DNA of 64,000 nt from Maioricimonas rarisocia (lineage in GTDB: Bacteria; Planctomycetota; Planctomycetia; Planctomycetales; Planctomycetaceae), in the NCBI RefSeq assembly GCF_007747795.1, contig NZ_CP036275.1:1192501-1256500 (forward strand), given 5' to 3'. This document shows positions 41,001 to 48,413 of the stretch, piece after piece. A program made the translations under genes and the position numbers. The notes beneath the pieces are model-generated. The model did not search any database. It had not been told where the DNA came from and worked only from the letters and a program-made list of their open reading frames with translations. How positions within the stretch are numbered: position 1 is the stretch's first letter; each line of letters starts with the position of its first letter.

Positions 41001-41406
41001 CGTCGACGCCCCCTCGATCGGTCCGACGACGGCACGGCGACTGGAACGGATCGGCGTCGTGACGGTCTCCGACCTGCTGGCCCGCGAAGCCGATCAGGTG
41101 GCCCGCAAGATGAACCACCGTCGTGTCTCGGCCGAAACGGTCCGCATCTGGCAGGTTCAGGCCCGGCTGATGTGCCGTATTCCCGAACTCCGCGGCCACG
41201 ATGCACAGGTTCTCGTCGCCTGCGGACTGACCGAGCCCGAAGCCGTCTCACAGATGGCGCCGCACGACCTGTTCGAGATCGTCGGCCCGTTCGTCGCCAC
41301 GAAAGAAGGGCAGCGGCTGCTTCGCTCGGCTAAGACTCCCGATCTGGCCGAAGTGACCGACTGGGTGAACTGGGCCCGGCATGCCCGTTCGCTCCGGGCC
41401 GCATGA
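38041..41406 (+). CDS. YhaN/SbcC-like coiled-coil ATPase with two C-terminal DUF4332 (HhH) modules
   Basis: 1121 residues. The N-terminal ATPase half carries Walker A GPNGAGKT at 31-38. Long coiled coils occupy about 190-570. The C-terminal ATPase half has the ABC signature LSRGT at 609-613 and Walker B LFLDEALAD with D641/E642. In the coiled coil two C-x-C pairs (C354/C356 in HCNCDE and C439/C441 in YCGCVA) bracket a helical segment, a possible four-Cys metal site instead of the Rad50 CxxC hook. After a Thr/Pro linker (about 715-745) come two DUF4332-type helix-hairpin-helix modules (about 760-890, PSLGTQMSRRLNSIGI; and about 975-1115, PSIGPTTARRLERIGV), which suggest extra DNA binding. The SD AGAGGA precedes the start. 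The partner is the upstream SbcD-like gene. Confidence 0.85.
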   Translation: MRVTRIHVDRFGALHDVRLEGLCPGLNVVHGPNGAGKTTLLHLVRGVIFGFDEARQRHLVAQRETGPEGGAIGIATTSGQHTVIRRSRPNLSDTLAVRVQCQPQTPPPDVRRELQSFCEKEIRWLFTDGMNDAGSHGTDPLDSITEMALRRGIPLHEKRWDDDWLKRQQTLTSRQTRPLVNGTGNAPAAAELVRRRERLQRQVTDLRRERSAAISRRTRQGEELASEIARLRRQIERLSGDLGAIESDLFEVECELWSQRPQQPQPAAVPPADQQDEIAAIDAQVARARSVLRDLARSRYDLSLESAAFAGSDAPGAETLLGRQRTGINSLERYVLRLQEQVSRLHAATGQTHCNCDEVGPQLTASLNALRHQLYEMCSTLGRYQAAWRETVLQTERGSVDRCELELRGQIERLLARREQLVTEQNDARARTSIEQHYCGCVAHDGFDVPATPAVVRTEPTVGPADHRTAAVSRRRQGLQSQRKDCQARLESARRSLRAARTRQTLLYSEADGGECDRSLRERQFELSVVEQQLADRRERLASLKLLQTVIDGVGKQASARRDSLVLQEASTFLSRLTGGRYTRFRFDESASRMIVIDHQNREFRPQQLSRGTHDQAVLSLRLAVVNELARRGVRFPLFLDEALADSDETRIQQAVELFAELSRSGLQLIFLTCQEHLVDMFEAAGAHVACLPGTTRKRRQSPTVPASSAPTTSSSTLTPTPTPAPQPVQSAPATAATTEQPIRTLRVDAPDRYWLRADTGISFVPSLGTQMSRRLNSIGIRNVADLIDFDPEASATPLESIEVSAAQLRGWQAEARLLSCVPKLTGRDAQLLVLCGIHSPAELAEIPADELWRRVQRLRRSEGAAASLSWQGGPRQQAVAGWVASARTARTFAECRAASGKSGPSRVPRPHFRVDSGQRSTAERRSQSESQANEPVTGPAHLRIRRFEEPEHREIEPQQAAKPATNEEAASETRTWRFYLNMDSPVVDAPSIGPTTARRLERIGVVTVSDLLAREADQVARKMNHRRVSAETVRIWQVQARLMCRIPELRGHDAQVLVACGLTEPEAVSQMAPHDLFEIVGPFVATKEGQRLLRSAKTPDLAEVTDWVNWARHARSLRAA

Positions 41407-41483
41407 TCCGGGGTGGATTCAACGCATCGCGACGACGCCCGGACGCTGCGGAAGAATGATTCCGGGACCGTTGGCGGGGTGCC

Positions 41484-41509
41484 ATGCTCGCCCCTTTCGC
41501 GGCGAGCAT
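41484..41509. repeat. Palindromic intergenic module
   Basis: ATGCTCGCC and GGCGAGCAT form a 9-bp inverted repeat, followed by a GGGGGCG.../CCCCC inverted repeat around 41535. This is the same style as the dispersed palindromic modules elsewhere in the window. It may also terminate transcription of the ATPase gene. Confidence 0.5.
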
Positions 41510-41653
41510 GCGTGTTCCGGGGCGCTGGGGGCGAAGCGAGCGAAACCCCCGGAAGCGTTGCCTTGCGCGGTCCACATTGTGCTGCAGATGCGTCCTCAGG
41601 CTCCCCTGTCGAAGGCTTACCGACTGCCCGCGGCATCCGCTACGCTGGATGGC

Positions 41654-42400
41654 ATGTCCCGCGAGCCGATACCACCGCCGAGTCTGCTGCAACTGCGCAC
41701 GCCCCCGCGTCGCTGCAGCTACCTTCCCGATGAAACGGCCAGTCTCGAGTACCGCTTTCACCATCACCTGACCGCTTCGCAGCTCGAGGCGCTGCTGGTG
41801 CGGGGCTGGCGGCGGCATGGTCAGCACATCTTCCGTCCGGCCTGTCCGGCATGTGACTCCTGTCGCAGCCTGCGGGTGGACGTCGAGCGGTTCAGCCCAA
41901 CAAAGAGCCAGCGGCGAGCCCTCAAACGAAACGCCGACGTCGAAGTGGTGCTCCAGCCGGCGACCGTGTCGGAAGAGCATCTTCGCCTGTACAACGCCTG
42001 GCATGCCGACATGCACGTCCGCCGGGGCTGGCCACAGCAGTCGATGACCATGGAGGAGTACGACGAAGCGTTCCTCTCCGGCCGCGGCGATTACGCCTGC
42101 GAACTGCTGTATCGCCGGGAGGGAAAAGCGATCGGCGTGGGACTGGTCGATCTTACACCCAACGCCTGTTCGAGCGTCTACTTCTACCATGATCCCCAGT
42201 GGCGATCGCAGGCTCCCGGGACGTACTCGGTCCTTCAGGAAATCGAACTGTGCCGCGCGCGGCGACTGCGGCATCTGTATATGGGCTACTGGATCGCCGA
42301 CTGCCCTTCGATGGCCTACAAGAACCGGTTCGGGCCGCACGAAATCCTGCAGGAATACTGCATGGACACGGGGCGGCCGGAATGGCGTCCGGTGAACTGA
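41654..42400 (+). CDS. bpt: Aspartate/glutamate leucyltransferase
   Basis: 248 residues from the ATG at 41654 (MSREPIPPPS), the usual Bpt length; the upstream open frame covers intergenic repeats. Bpt transfers Leu from leucyl-tRNA to N-terminal Asp or Glu of proteins, marking them for degradation by the N-end rule (ClpS/ClpAP). Diagnostic segments are the N-terminal Cys-rich motif PACPACDSCRSLRV, the RRGWPQQSMTMEEYDEAF region and the C-terminal HLYMGYWIADCPSMAYKNRF. No neighbour is obviously linked in function. Confidence 0.93.
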   Translation: MSREPIPPPSLLQLRTPPRRCSYLPDETASLEYRFHHHLTASQLEALLVRGWRRHGQHIFRPACPACDSCRSLRVDVERFSPTKSQRRALKRNADVEVVLQPATVSEEHLRLYNAWHADMHVRRGWPQQSMTMEEYDEAFLSGRGDYACELLYRREGKAIGVGLVDLTPNACSSVYFYHDPQWRSQAPGTYSVLQEIELCRARRLRHLYMGYWIADCPSMAYKNRFGPHEILQEYCMDTGRPEWRPVN

Positions 42401-42543
42401 GAAGGCTTCGAGGGCGAGCCCTGAACCATGCGGGACCGGGGGCGACGGCGATTCGTGTCGGGACTTCACGACTCGCCAGCGGTGTGGTGATCTGCCATGA
42501 TCTGCGGCGGCGGGCCGCGCATCCGAGTGACCATGTTGAGCCA

Positions 42544-43836
42544 ATGTCCGAGAACGATCCACGTCGTGAGTTTGCCACCGAAGTCGTGCGCCGGCTGCAG
42601 GATGCCGGCTATGTTTCGTTCTGGGCCGGCGGCTGTGTGCGCGACCTGCTGATGGGCCGACGGCCCGGCGATTACGACGTCGCCACAAGCGCTCATCCGT
42701 CCGAAGTCCGCCGCGTCTTCGGGCATCGCCGCACGCTGTCGGTCGGTGAGAGTTTCGGTGTGATCATCGTGCTCGGTCCGACGCGGGAGGATCAGATCGA
42801 AGTCGCGACGTTTCGGACCGAAGGACCCTACCTGGACGGCCGACGGCCGGAGCACGTTTCGTTCTGCTCGCCCGATGAGGATGCGCATCGCCGTGATTTC
42901 ACGATTAACGGCATGTTCTTCGATCCTCTGAGCGAACAGGTCTTCGACTACGTGGACGGACAGGAGGATCTGACGCGCGGCATCGTCCGGGCCATCGGCC
43001 GACCCCAGGACCGCATGGCCGAGGACAAGCTGCGGATGCTTCGGGCCGTGCGGTTCGCGGCGACGCTCGACTTCGAACTGGACGAAACGACGGCACACGC
43101 CATCGAGGAGATGGCGGACCAAATTGCCGTCGTCAGTCCCGAGCGGATCGCCCAGGAACTGAAGAAGATGCTGGTCAACCGGCATCGGCGGCGGGCGGTC
43201 CGCATGCTCCAGCAGCACGGCCTGCTGCAGGTCGTCTTTCCGGAACTCGAAACCGAGATCGACTCCGAACATGTCACGTCGTGGTCGCATACGCTGGACG
43301 TGCTCGACCAGTTGCCGGACCCGGGCTTTGAACTCGCTGCGGCCGCATTGCTGCACACCGTTCCCAGTCCCGACGGGGAGATTCGCAGAAAGCTTGGAGA
43401 AGGGGGGACCGTACGGTCCATCTGCCGACGACTGAGGCTTTCAAATAAGGAACTGGAGCACATCGCCTGGCTGGTTGCCAACCAGGACCGTTTCGACGGG
43501 ATTCGCGAGGCGTCGCCCGCCGAACTGAAGACGCTGCTCGCGCACCCGCTGTCTGCCGATCTGCTGAAGTTTGCCGAAGCGGATGCCAGGGCCGGTCTGC
43601 GAACGTCGGACGACCTCGAATTCGTCCGCGACTACCTTGCGCGAACGTCCCACGAAGAGATCGATCCGCCACGTCTTGTCGGGGGAGCGGATCTGCGCGA
43701 GATGGGGCTGCGACCGGGGCCGGAGTTCAAGCATCTACTCGACGCGGTCCGGATCGCGCAGCTGAACGGTGAGATCTCCAGCCGCGACGAGGCCCTGCAG
43801 CACGTGCGTCTGCTGCGGGAGGGGAACGATGGTTAG
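42544..43836 (+). CDS. CCA tRNA nucleotidyltransferase / poly(A) polymerase family protein
   Basis: 430 residues, starting at the ATG at 42544 (MSENDPRREF); the upstream frame overlaps bpt and is not coding. The class II nucleotidyltransferase head is complete: WAGGCVRDLLMG, then the metal-binding pair in DYDVAT, RRDFTINGM and the RRxRFAATLDFEL region. A helical body with a possible degenerate HD-like region follows. Sequence alone does not tell a CCA-adding enzyme from a PcnB-type poly(A) polymerase. CCA addition or repair is the usual role in planctomycetes. The stop lies 31 bases from the convergent lipoprotein gene. Confidence 0.93.
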   Translation: MSENDPRREFATEVVRRLQDAGYVSFWAGGCVRDLLMGRRPGDYDVATSAHPSEVRRVFGHRRTLSVGESFGVIIVLGPTREDQIEVATFRTEGPYLDGRRPEHVSFCSPDEDAHRRDFTINGMFFDPLSEQVFDYVDGQEDLTRGIVRAIGRPQDRMAEDKLRMLRAVRFAATLDFELDETTAHAIEEMADQIAVVSPERIAQELKKMLVNRHRRRAVRMLQQHGLLQVVFPELETEIDSEHVTSWSHTLDVLDQLPDPGFELAAAALLHTVPSPDGEIRRKLGEGGTVRSICRRLRLSNKELEHIAWLVANQDRFDGIREASPAELKTLLAHPLSADLLKFAEADARAGLRTSDDLEFVRDYLARTSHEEIDPPRLVGGADLREMGLRPGPEFKHLLDAVRIAQLNGEISSRDEALQHVRLLREGNDG

Positions 43837-43867
43837 CGTGCGGCGCAGTGACCGGCCCTCTGCGGTA

Positions 43868-45223
43868 CTACTCCTCAGAGTTACCAGGCGCTGACAGCAG
43901 ACGGATGGGACTCTCGGCCGGCTCGGGAGTGCGGGGCGCTTCGGCGGTCTGCTTCGCAGCACGCGGCCACGACCAGACCTCTTCTTCCGGTTTTCGCCGG
44001 CAGATCCACCAGACGCCGGCGTTCGACTCTGCCAGGTCCAGCCAGGGGCGCTGCGATGCGGGGCGACCCTCTCGGATCAGTGCCGACAGATCGCCAAGCA
44101 GCCCGAGTTCCACGACGTCGTGTGCCTCTCCGAGTGGGCCCGTGCTGACGCAGTCGGTATCGATCGTTTCGATGCCGGGGATGACCAGGGGAGGCCGGGC
44201 ATTGCCGGCGCGTGGTGCATCAGCGGACGCCGGAGACCCTGCAAGTGCTGGATCACTTTCGCAGACGTAGAGCGTGACACGATTGGCCAGACGAGTCCCC
44301 CGGGGGGCCAGTTCGCGGAACTCATTGACGCTCACGTCCGGTGCCGCATGGACGATGTTGTCGATCCGTCGGGGCTCTTCAAACCGGTCCGGCAGTTTGT
44401 TGAGGGCTTCGAGAAGCGCACGGTTTCCCATGCAGTGGGCCACGATATGCACCCGGGTCGTCTCGGGGACTTCATCGAGCAGCGCGACCAGCAGACGGGC
44501 CAGCGGCAAGCCCGACTGTTCCACGATCTGGCTGTCGGTGCTGCGGGCCTTCTCGCTGTCGCGCGACGGCCAGCTGTAACAGATCACGGCTCCTTCGAAC
44601 GGCATGTCGAGCGCCACCTGAGCGGCCCGGATGCTGGACGTGTCGAGGTCCATATTGAAGCCGTGCACGAACAGCAGCAGTTCGGGTGTTGCCGATTCCG
44701 CCAGCATCTGCTTCAGGCGATCATGGAACTCGATTCCTGCCAGAGGCTGCACGAGCGTGACCTCTGGTGCCGGTGGAGGCGGCGGAGGAGGTTCCTGGGG
44801 AAGCGGGATGAAGCCCAGCAGCCGCGGCGGCGGCGTGTCCGGTTCCGGCGGATTGCCGCGACGCTGCTCGGAAAGCGTGACATGGCACAGGCCGAATCGC
44901 AGCGTCTGGTCGAACTGCCGGTCGTACGACCAGCGGGAGCCGGGCGAAGGACGTTGGGGAATCCGGTTGGTGGCGAACAAAACCTGCAGGGTCGGACGCT
45001 CACCCTCCCATCGGACCAGTGACGCCGGACGTTCTCCGGAACGCTGCTGCCGATGCGTGACGGTGTGAATGGCGGTGCTGCCGCCCGGGCCATCCTCTGG
45101 TGAGGACTCTCTTCCTGTCACGGACTCTGCGGTGTTCCGCGAGGGAGCCGAAGACCGGCAGGAAAGGACCACGAGTGGCGCAGCGATCAGTGCAATCGAG
45201 AGCAGAGTCGGTCGGTGTGACAT
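43868..45223 (-). CDS. DUF900 alpha/beta-hydrolase lipoprotein with Cys at the nucleophile position
   Basis: The start is taken at the ATG 45223 (MSHRPTLLSI); it gives a lipoprotein signal ending in the lipobox VLSC. The protein has 451 residues. The body matches DUF900 hydrolases: the oxyanion strand LLLFVHGFNMDL, the nucleophile elbow and the acidic-turn segment APDVSVNEF. The elbow reads VAHCMGNRAL where the family has HSMGN, so the predicted nucleophile is Cys rather than Ser. A Pro-rich segment (PPPPPPAPEV) separates the lipoprotein leader region from the hydrolase. It probably acts at the inner or outer membrane face; substrate unknown. It may share a transcript with the YTV gene upstream, although a terminator lies between them. 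Confidence 0.8.
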   Translation of the reverse strand: MSHRPTLLSIALIAAPLVVLSCRSSAPSRNTAESVTGRESSPEDGPGGSTAIHTVTHRQQRSGERPASLVRWEGERPTLQVLFATNRIPQRPSPGSRWSYDRQFDQTLRFGLCHVTLSEQRRGNPPEPDTPPPRLLGFIPLPQEPPPPPPPAPEVTLVQPLAGIEFHDRLKQMLAESATPELLLFVHGFNMDLDTSSIRAAQVALDMPFEGAVICYSWPSRDSEKARSTDSQIVEQSGLPLARLLVALLDEVPETTRVHIVAHCMGNRALLEALNKLPDRFEEPRRIDNIVHAAPDVSVNEFRELAPRGTRLANRVTLYVCESDPALAGSPASADAPRAGNARPPLVIPGIETIDTDCVSTGPLGEAHDVVELGLLGDLSALIREGRPASQRPWLDLAESNAGVWWICRRKPEEEVWSWPRAAKQTAEAPRTPEPAESPIRLLSAPGNSEE

Positions 45224-45290
45224 CGGTTTCCGCGCGTTGTCAGACCAGAAAAGGATGGGTGTGCCGAAGTGTGCCGAGCCGGCAGGGGGG

Positions 45291-45325
45291 AAATGAAGAA
45301 ACGCGGAGCAGGGGGGATGCTCCGC
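45291..45325 (-). terminator. Intrinsic terminator of the YTV-protein gene
   Basis: On the minus strand CGCGGAGCA pairs with TGCTCCGCG (45325-45301) and is followed by TTCTTCATTT (45300-45291). It lies about 85 bases past the stop codon of the YTV gene and before the lipoprotein start. Confidence 0.75.
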
Positions 45326-45409
45326 GCGAAGGTTGGGTGCCGTTGGGGAAGCGGGCACCGCGGGGGGGAATTCATTGCTTCCGGAGACGTTCCTCCGGAA
45401 TGGCAAAGG

Positions 45410-46519
45410 TTACTCGTTTGCTGCAACCGAGAGCTGCGGGCCTTCCGGCTTGAGGGCGCCGCGGGTCGACTTCCAGCCGGTGCTCACTCGCACGATCGAC
45501 GGAACGCTCCGCTTCACTTCCGGTTCGTCAGCGTTTGCTTCGCGGTACTGCGGCACCGGCGCGGCCTGCGGGGCCGGTCGGGTCGGGTACGAGAGCGGCT
45601 TGAAGACATCGTCCTGCTGATCACGCTGTGGCGTCGGCTGCGGCTTGTCGCCCGGATTCTCGGCCGTCCGCTGCGGGACGTCCTGATTGGCGGAGCGAGC
45701 CGGCGTCGGAGCGATCGCAGTGGCCGTACCTCCACCAAACGGGGCGATAGCGGCGTAACGGGTCGTCGTGCCGACGGCGACGGTCTGCGTCGTCGTGTAC
45801 GGCTCGTGAACGGTCACGACCTGTTCTTCGTACTCGAGACGCTGGACGGCAACCTTCTGCGTGGTCTTGTACGGCTCAAGACGCGAAACGTTGTACGTCA
45901 CCTGACGGGTCGAGGGGACCGCCACCGTCCGCTGACGGGGAACCATGCACTGGTACACCTGCGGGACGAGTTCGCGGCGGGGGATGTAGTTGGGCGTGAA
46001 GGCGCTTCGCACACCGTAGGCGGTCCGGTTCCACCAGCCGAGCACCCCCGGGCTGCGATCGTACTCGCAGGGAGTCGTCTTCGGGACCGGCTGATAGGTC
46101 GTCTTCCAGTAGCTGCGGTTGACGACCTGCGGCTGGTACTCGGTGACCGTCTGATACTGAACGGTCGGAACTTCGACTGTGCGGGACTCGGTCACGGGAC
46201 GATACGCCGTGACTTCGCGGTCCTCGTAGACGGTCCGGTAAACCGGACGCTGCACCGTCTTCTTCACCGGACGGTATGCGGTGACCGGAACTTCTTTGTA
46301 GACGGTCTCCTGGATCGGCTGGAGCGGCTGGCAGATCGGAGCGGCCGCCATCTGATACGACGGAGCGGCAGCCACAACCGGAGCCGGGGCCAGCGCGACC
46401 GGTGAACATCCACAGGGATCGCCGCCACCACCGAACCATTGGGCCTGGGCGGTCATGCTCAGGCCGGTAGTCGCCAGCGCAGCGAGCAATATGCGTTTGC
46501 GAAACAACTTTCCTGACAT
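45410..46519 (-). CDS. Exported YTV-repeat envelope protein
   Basis: 369 residues. The signal peptide ends at about residue 27 (MTAQAQWF). The central part repeats short Tyr-Thr-Val units (VYRTVYEDREVTAYRPV, PTVQYQTVTEYQPQ, EPYTTTQTVAV). That is the composition of the YTV domains described for planctomycete proteins and proposed to contribute to the proteinaceous cell envelope. Cys residues near the N-terminus (DPCGCSP) and in the middle could cross-link. The C-terminal 100 residues are Pro/Gln/Ala-rich and probably disordered. A good promoter lies upstream and a terminator downstream, so it is a single-gene unit. Confidence 0.85.
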   Translation of the reverse strand: MSGKLFRKRILLAALATTGLSMTAQAQWFGGGGDPCGCSPVALAPAPVVAAAPSYQMAAAPICQPLQPIQETVYKEVPVTAYRPVKKTVQRPVYRTVYEDREVTAYRPVTESRTVEVPTVQYQTVTEYQPQVVNRSYWKTTYQPVPKTTPCEYDRSPGVLGWWNRTAYGVRSAFTPNYIPRRELVPQVYQCMVPRQRTVAVPSTRQVTYNVSRLEPYKTTQKVAVQRLEYEEQVVTVHEPYTTTQTVAVGTTTRYAAIAPFGGGTATAIAPTPARSANQDVPQRTAENPGDKPQPTPQRDQQDDVFKPLSYPTRPAPQAAPVPQYREANADEPEVKRSVPSIVRVSTGWKSTRGALKPEGPQLSVAANE

Positions 46520-46839
46520 CGCGTCAATCCTGACTTGAATCGGGGTTAGGGAGAGACTTTGAAGAGCGCGGAGATGACTCGCGAGGGCAGCCGCCAGAGG
46601 GGATGAGCGGCCGCCCGTGTGTGTGGGTGCGGGTTTCTATCCGAATTAATTTTTTCGGTCAAGATGGAGCCCGCGACCTGCCGAAGAATTGTAATTGGTG
46701 CAGAGAATGCCCACCGATGCTGCATTCCGCTGTCGCAGGAGACGGCACTTCGGGCGTCTCAACTGCCATGCGGGACGGGCTTTGCCGTGTTCTGCCCGGG
46801 ACGGAACGTCACGAAAGCCGGGGGCCAGAATCCAGGGTA
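46520..46839. other. Upstream region of the YTV gene
   Basis: Non-coding. It holds the minus-strand promoter at 46634-46662 and an AT-rich block around 46640-46655, unusual in this GC-rich window. Confidence 0.5.
46634..46662 (-). promoter_or_regulatory. Sigma70 promoter for the YTV-protein gene
   Basis: On the minus strand TTGACC (46662-46657), a 17-base AT-rich spacer and TAGAAA (46639-46634) match the vegetative consensus at 5/6 and 4/6. The leader would be about 105 bases. Confidence 0.6.
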
Positions 46840-47331
46840 CCGGCTCTGCGAGCCGTGCGCGTGCGATAGCGGTCGGGTGGCCGTGGCTGGAGTGAGCAAC
46901 GCGAGCGAAGCCACGGGAGGAGATTGGGGCGTCAACGAGCTGCGGGGTGGCACGGCTGGAGCGTAGCGACGGGCGTGGTCGAATACTGTGCGGAGCCCGG
47001 CCTGCGACTTTGGTTCACTTTCCGGCGGTTCACTCGAGCCCGGCGGCGCGAGCTTCAAGCCTGGCTCACCACGCCCTTCACTCCGCTGCGCTCCGCTCTG
47101 GGACGTGCCACCACGGTCGGCCGTTCGTGCCCGAGAGAACCAGAGGCAGCAGGGTGGGTTAGCAAAGCGTAACCCACCATCGCAATCTGTCGCGCATGCT
47201 CACCCGCCTGCGGCGTGAGAGCATGGCACCCGGCGGACGAGGCCAGGTAGTGCAGGCGGTTCTGACTGCCCGTGCAAGGGGCCATGCACGCCCCTGTCTC
47301 GGCGAGCACGCCGCTTCCGCCGCGATTGCGG
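46840..47331. repeat. Mosaic of dispersed palindromic modules, locus 2
   Basis: It contains a CGGCTCTGCGAGCCG module near 46841, GGTGGGTTA...TAACCCACC at 47153-47178 and the ATGCTCACCCGCCTGCGGCG palindrome near 47196. All recur at 54.9 and 57.1 kb. Open frames here are products of the palindromes and not genes. Confidence 0.8.
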
Positions 47332-48333
47332 TCAGGAAGCGACCGTCAGCGATGTCGGCGGGCGGAAGAGTTGCTCGACCAGGCCCCGTTCGCTCACCAG
47401 ACCGGCGATGCGACCGTTGTCGATCAACGCCCCGAACGCCGCTCCGGATGCATGGAGCGACTGCAGCGCCTCCAGCTTGCCCGACCTGAGCGGAATGTGT
47501 GGCAGCGGCCGGAACAGCTGTGACGGCGAACGCGAATCGAGCGTCAGGTCCACGACCCGAACGTACGCAACGTATTCGTTCGGAGCCCCCTCGCGATGGA
47601 CCGGGATGCTGGCCAGACCGTACCGCCGGGCGAAGGCGAGCATTTCTTCGCGGCGCGCCGATTCGGAAATTCCCAGCACCCGCTGCACTGGCGTCATCGA
47701 GTTCGCGACAGGCTGCGAGGCCGTCTGGAGCACGCCGTTGGCCAGGTGGCTCTGCACTTCGGTCAGAACGCCTTCACGGCGGCCGTGATGGACCACCTGC
47801 AGCAGGCGGTTGCGACCGATCAGCACGTCGAGCGGTTTGGCACTGGAGCCGCTGAGTCGCTCGAAGACTTTCGCAACCGCCACCAGTGGCCAGCTCAGCG
47901 GAACAAACAGCACGAAGAACCCGCGGAACAGGTGGATGTCCCGCCGCATCCGGCTCAGGGGAGCCCGGTAGTAGAGGTTCTTGGGCAGCAGTTCGCCGAA
48001 CAGAAAGACGACGGGGGACATCAGGACGGTCGCGATGATTTCGACCTGATCGGCCCCGCTGGTCACGACGGTGATCGACGCCCAGCCGATCGCCAGCGTG
48101 GTGATGTAATTCGCGACGTTGTTGCCGATGAGCGTCGTCGCCACGAAGTATGCCGGATTCCGAACGAACCACAGAATCCGGCGGGCGGTCTTGTCCCCCG
48201 CCTGCGCGTCGATATTCACGCGGGGGATGCTCAGCCGGTAGTAGCCGGTCTCCGTTCCGCTGAAGAATGCGGACAGACGGAGCCCGATGAAGAACAGGCT
48301 GAAGATCAGGATGGATTCGAGCCACAGTGGCAT
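47332..48333 (-). CDS. CNNM/DUF21 membrane protein with CBS domains (short form)
   Basis: 333 residues. The DUF21/CNNM transmembrane domain (about 1-185; helices at SILIFSLFFIGLRLSAFF, IGNNVANYITTLAIGW, VVFLFGELLPKNLYY) carries the typical ETGYYRLS motif. A CBS-pair region follows (about 200-325). There is no CorC_HlyC domain at the end. Such proteins are linked to Mg2+/Co2+ transport or its regulation. It lies 80 bases downstream of a longer paralogue and probably belongs to the same transcript. Confidence 0.9.
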   Translation of the reverse strand: MPLWLESILIFSLFFIGLRLSAFFSGTETGYYRLSIPRVNIDAQAGDKTARRILWFVRNPAYFVATTLIGNNVANYITTLAIGWASITVVTSGADQVEIIATVLMSPVVFLFGELLPKNLYYRAPLSRMRRDIHLFRGFFVLFVPLSWPLVAVAKVFERLSGSSAKPLDVLIGRNRLLQVVHHGRREGVLTEVQSHLANGVLQTASQPVANSMTPVQRVLGISESARREEMLAFARRYGLASIPVHREGAPNEYVAYVRVVDLTLDSRSPSQLFRPLPHIPLRSGKLEALQSLHASGAAFGALIDNGRIAGLVSERGLVEQLFRPPTSLTVAS

Positions 48334-48413
48334 GACGGTTCAGTTTCGCGAGGGAATCCCGGGGCGATCGGACCTGTCGACGACGCGGGGCGAATGGGAA
48401 GCGGTACGGAGCA

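Noticed and set aside
46603-47309. Several overlapping small open frames in the repeat region
   Set aside because: They are read through palindromic modules that recur in other intergenic regions and have no start signals; similar peptides arise at each repeat locus because the DNA is repeated.
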